5,279 nucleotides of DNA from an uncultured Lachnospiraceae bacterium (GTDB taxonomy: Bacteria > Bacillota > Clostridia > Lachnospirales > Lachnospiraceae), in contig CASGVX010000164.1 in NCBI GenBank assembly GCA_949346185.1, positions 1 through 5,279 of the forward strand, written 5' to 3'. Shown in pieces: positions 4,185-5,279 of this stretch (position 1 is its first letter; every line of letters starts with the position of its first letter). A program made the position numbers and the translations under genes. The notes under the pieces are model-generated. The model did no database searches and was not told the DNA's origin. It saw only the letters and a list, made by a program, of their open reading frames with translations.

Positions 4185-5279
4185 ATGTATAGTGTTTCTT
4201 TATGTGCGGCGATTCATGGCATTGAGGGCCGCATGATTCAGGTGGAGGCAGACGTTTCTAATGGTCTGCCTGGTTTTTCATTGGTAGGATTCCTGTCTTC
4301 GGAGGTGAAGGAGGCTAGGGAGCGGGTTCAGATTGGCATGCGCAATGCCGGCATCCGCTTTCCCCCGAAGAAGATTACCATCAATCTGTCGCCGGCGGAT
4401 ATCCGAAAGGATGGCACCGGCTATGATCTTGCCATTGCAGTTTCTATTCTGGCTGCATTCGGCTATATTTCCCAAGAATATATGAAGCAATTTATCTTTA
4501 TCGGCGAGTTGGGGCTGGAGGGACAGATCAAGGCTGTTTCCGGAGTGCTGCCTCGGGTGTATACGGCCTTCGAGCACGGTATCCGCTATAGCGTAGTCCC
4601 CGAGGAGAACGTGTCGGAGGCGGGGGTTGTGCAGGGGATGCAGGTGGTTGGCGTTTCCCATCTGGAGCAGCTGGTGCAGTGGCTTCAGCAGGAGAATCTG
4701 GCGGAACATGTGTGGGAGAAGAGAGATCTTTCTCCCAATGAGCAGAAACTCCCGGATTTTTCCGAGGTATGCGGCCAGCGATTGGTGCGGCGGGCGGTGG
4801 AAGTAGCTGCCGCTGGGATGCACAACATGCTTATGATTGGGCCGCCCGGTTCTGGCAAGACCATGATTGCCAAGCGGATTCCCGGGATTCTTCCGAAGAT
4901 GGATTTTAGAGAGCAGATGGAGATATCTAAAATATATAGCGTGGCCGGCCTTTTGTCGGAAACGTCTCCTTATGTGGCTTATCGCCCTTTTCGGGAGCCC
5001 CATCACACGGTGACGAGACAGGCTCTCATCGGGGGAGGGCGTACCCCGAGGCCGGGAGAGATCAGTCTGGCAAGCGGAGGCATTTTATTCTTGGACGAGA
5101 TGGCAGAATTCCCCCGGCAGACTATTGACGTGCTGCGCCAGCCTCTAGAGGAAGGATTTGTGAATGTGAGCCGTCTGGAGGGGAATTATCGCTACCCTGC
5201 CAAGTGTCAGCTGATTGCCGCCACCAACATCGCAACAACGAAATTGATACAATGCGGAATTGCGGAAATGCCTGAAAAC
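4185..5279 (+). CDS. comM: ComM/YifB family Mg-chelatase-like AAA+ ATPase (3' partial, sequence breaks from family after residue 348)
   Basis: Family of hexameric AAA+ ATPases. ComM of naturally competent bacteria is a helicase that promotes branch migration during integration of transformed DNA. ATG 4185 is preceded by GGAGG 4170-4174 and AAGGG 4175-4179. The N-terminal ChlI-like domain is clear: MYSVSLCAAIHGIEG, VEADVSNGLPGFSLVG (20-35), ERVQIGMRNAG (46-56), ITINLSPADIRKDGTGYDL (64-82). The Mg-chelatase ATPase domain has FSEVCGQ (192-198), Walker A GPPGSGKT (219-226), REPHHT (270-275), the GGGRTPRPGEISLA stretch (283-296) and Walker B ILFLDE (300-305). It proceeds normally to CQLIAATN (341-348), where the family requires Pro-Cys-Pro-Cys-Gly. 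Instead, 17 unrelated codons follow to the window edge. The missing part would carry the arginine finger and C-terminal domain. If the break is real, the gene is inactivated unless the inserted DNA can excise. Confidence 0.9.
   Translation, partial: MYSVSLCAAIHGIEGRMIQVEADVSNGLPGFSLVGFLSSEVKEARERVQIGMRNAGIRFPPKKITINLSPADIRKDGTGYDLAIAVSILAAFGYISQEYMKQFIFIGELGLEGQIKAVSGVLPRVYTAFEHGIRYSVVPEENVSEAGVVQGMQVVGVSHLEQLVQWLQQENLAEHVWEKRDLSPNEQKLPDFSEVCGQRLVRRAVEVAAAGMHNMLMIGPPGSGKTMIAKRIPGILPKMDFREQMEISKIYSVAGLLSETSPYVAYRPFREPHHTVTRQALIGGGRTPRPGEISLASGGILFLDEMAEFPRQTIDVLRQPLEEGFVNVSRLEGNYRYPAKCQLIAATNIATTKLIQCGIAEMPEN
5229..5279. other. Non-comM sequence after the breakpoint (possible insertion end or assembly join)
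   Basis: These 51 bases do not encode the expected continuation of comM in any frame I tried. They have lower GC (about 41 percent) than the gene before them. They contain a tandem pair TGCGGAAT/TGCGGAAA (5253-5268) and direct repeats of AATTG (5242-5246 and 5258-5262). No gene can be identified in so short a piece. It may be one end of an integrated element (an att half-site or a transposon end), a rearrangement, or a chimeric contig end. Confidence 0.55.

Noticed and set aside
4166..4192. 8-codon frame overlapping the comM start
   Set aside because: It has no ribosome binding site of its own and consists of the comM Shine-Dalgarno itself.
4039..4236. 65-codon + strand frame between nrdR and comM
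   Set aside because: It spans the comM promoter and ribosome binding site, overlaps the comM start in another frame, has no good ribosome site and no family features.
4278..5006. 242-codon minus strand frame
   Set aside because: It lies wholly opposite the clear comM gene; its composition is that of an antisense shadow.

Overview
The window looks like a chromosomal segment of an endospore-forming Clostridia bacterium, most likely of the Lachnospiraceae type. This rests on the gene order spoIIGA-sigE-sigG-ylmC/ymxH-nrdR, strong Shine-Dalgarno sites, moderate GC content and clear protein-family signatures. All genes supported here lie on the + strand. No tRNA, rRNA, CRISPR array, transposase or recombinase gene is visible.

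Region by region: (1) 1-206 is the C-terminal end of an unrecognised protein with one hydrophobic segment and an Ala/Pro-rich tail. It is followed by a strong intrinsic terminator (294-334). (2) 304-381 holds the likely control region of the spoIIG operon. One Spo0A box sits in the terminator hairpin, and a second overlaps the -35 of a promoter with an unusually long spacer. (3) 459-2965 encodes the sporulation core: SpoIIGA (membrane aspartic protease), pro-SigE (mother-cell sigma factor, the SpoIIGA substrate) and SigG (late forespore sigma factor). Two hairpins separate spoIIGA from sigE. (4) 3045-3311 is a small PRC-barrel protein of the YlmC/YmxH sporulation family. (5) 3503-3955 is nrdR, the ribonucleotide reductase repressor, preceded by a possible 10-codon coupled leader ORF with a strong ribosome binding site. 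(6) 3956-4184 holds a long imperfect hairpin and a perfect-consensus sigma-A promoter. (7) 4185-5279 is a comM/yifB-type AAA+ ATPase gene that runs off the window. Its sequence leaves the family pattern abruptly after residue 348, just where the invariant Pro-Cys-Pro-Cys-Gly motif should start.

How it works together (established for Bacillus, inferred here): phosphorylated Spo0A switches on spoIIGA-sigE. SpoIIGA, activated from the forespore side, removes the SigE pro-sequence in the mother cell. SigG then takes over in the engulfed forespore. YlmC/YmxH probably belongs to the same programme. NrdR and ComM are housekeeping neighbours (dNTP supply; DNA uptake and recombination).

No new multi-gene system is visible. 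The most notable points are the comM breakpoint at the right edge (insertion boundary, rearrangement or assembly join), the merged terminator and Spo0A operator, and the leader ORF in front of nrdR.
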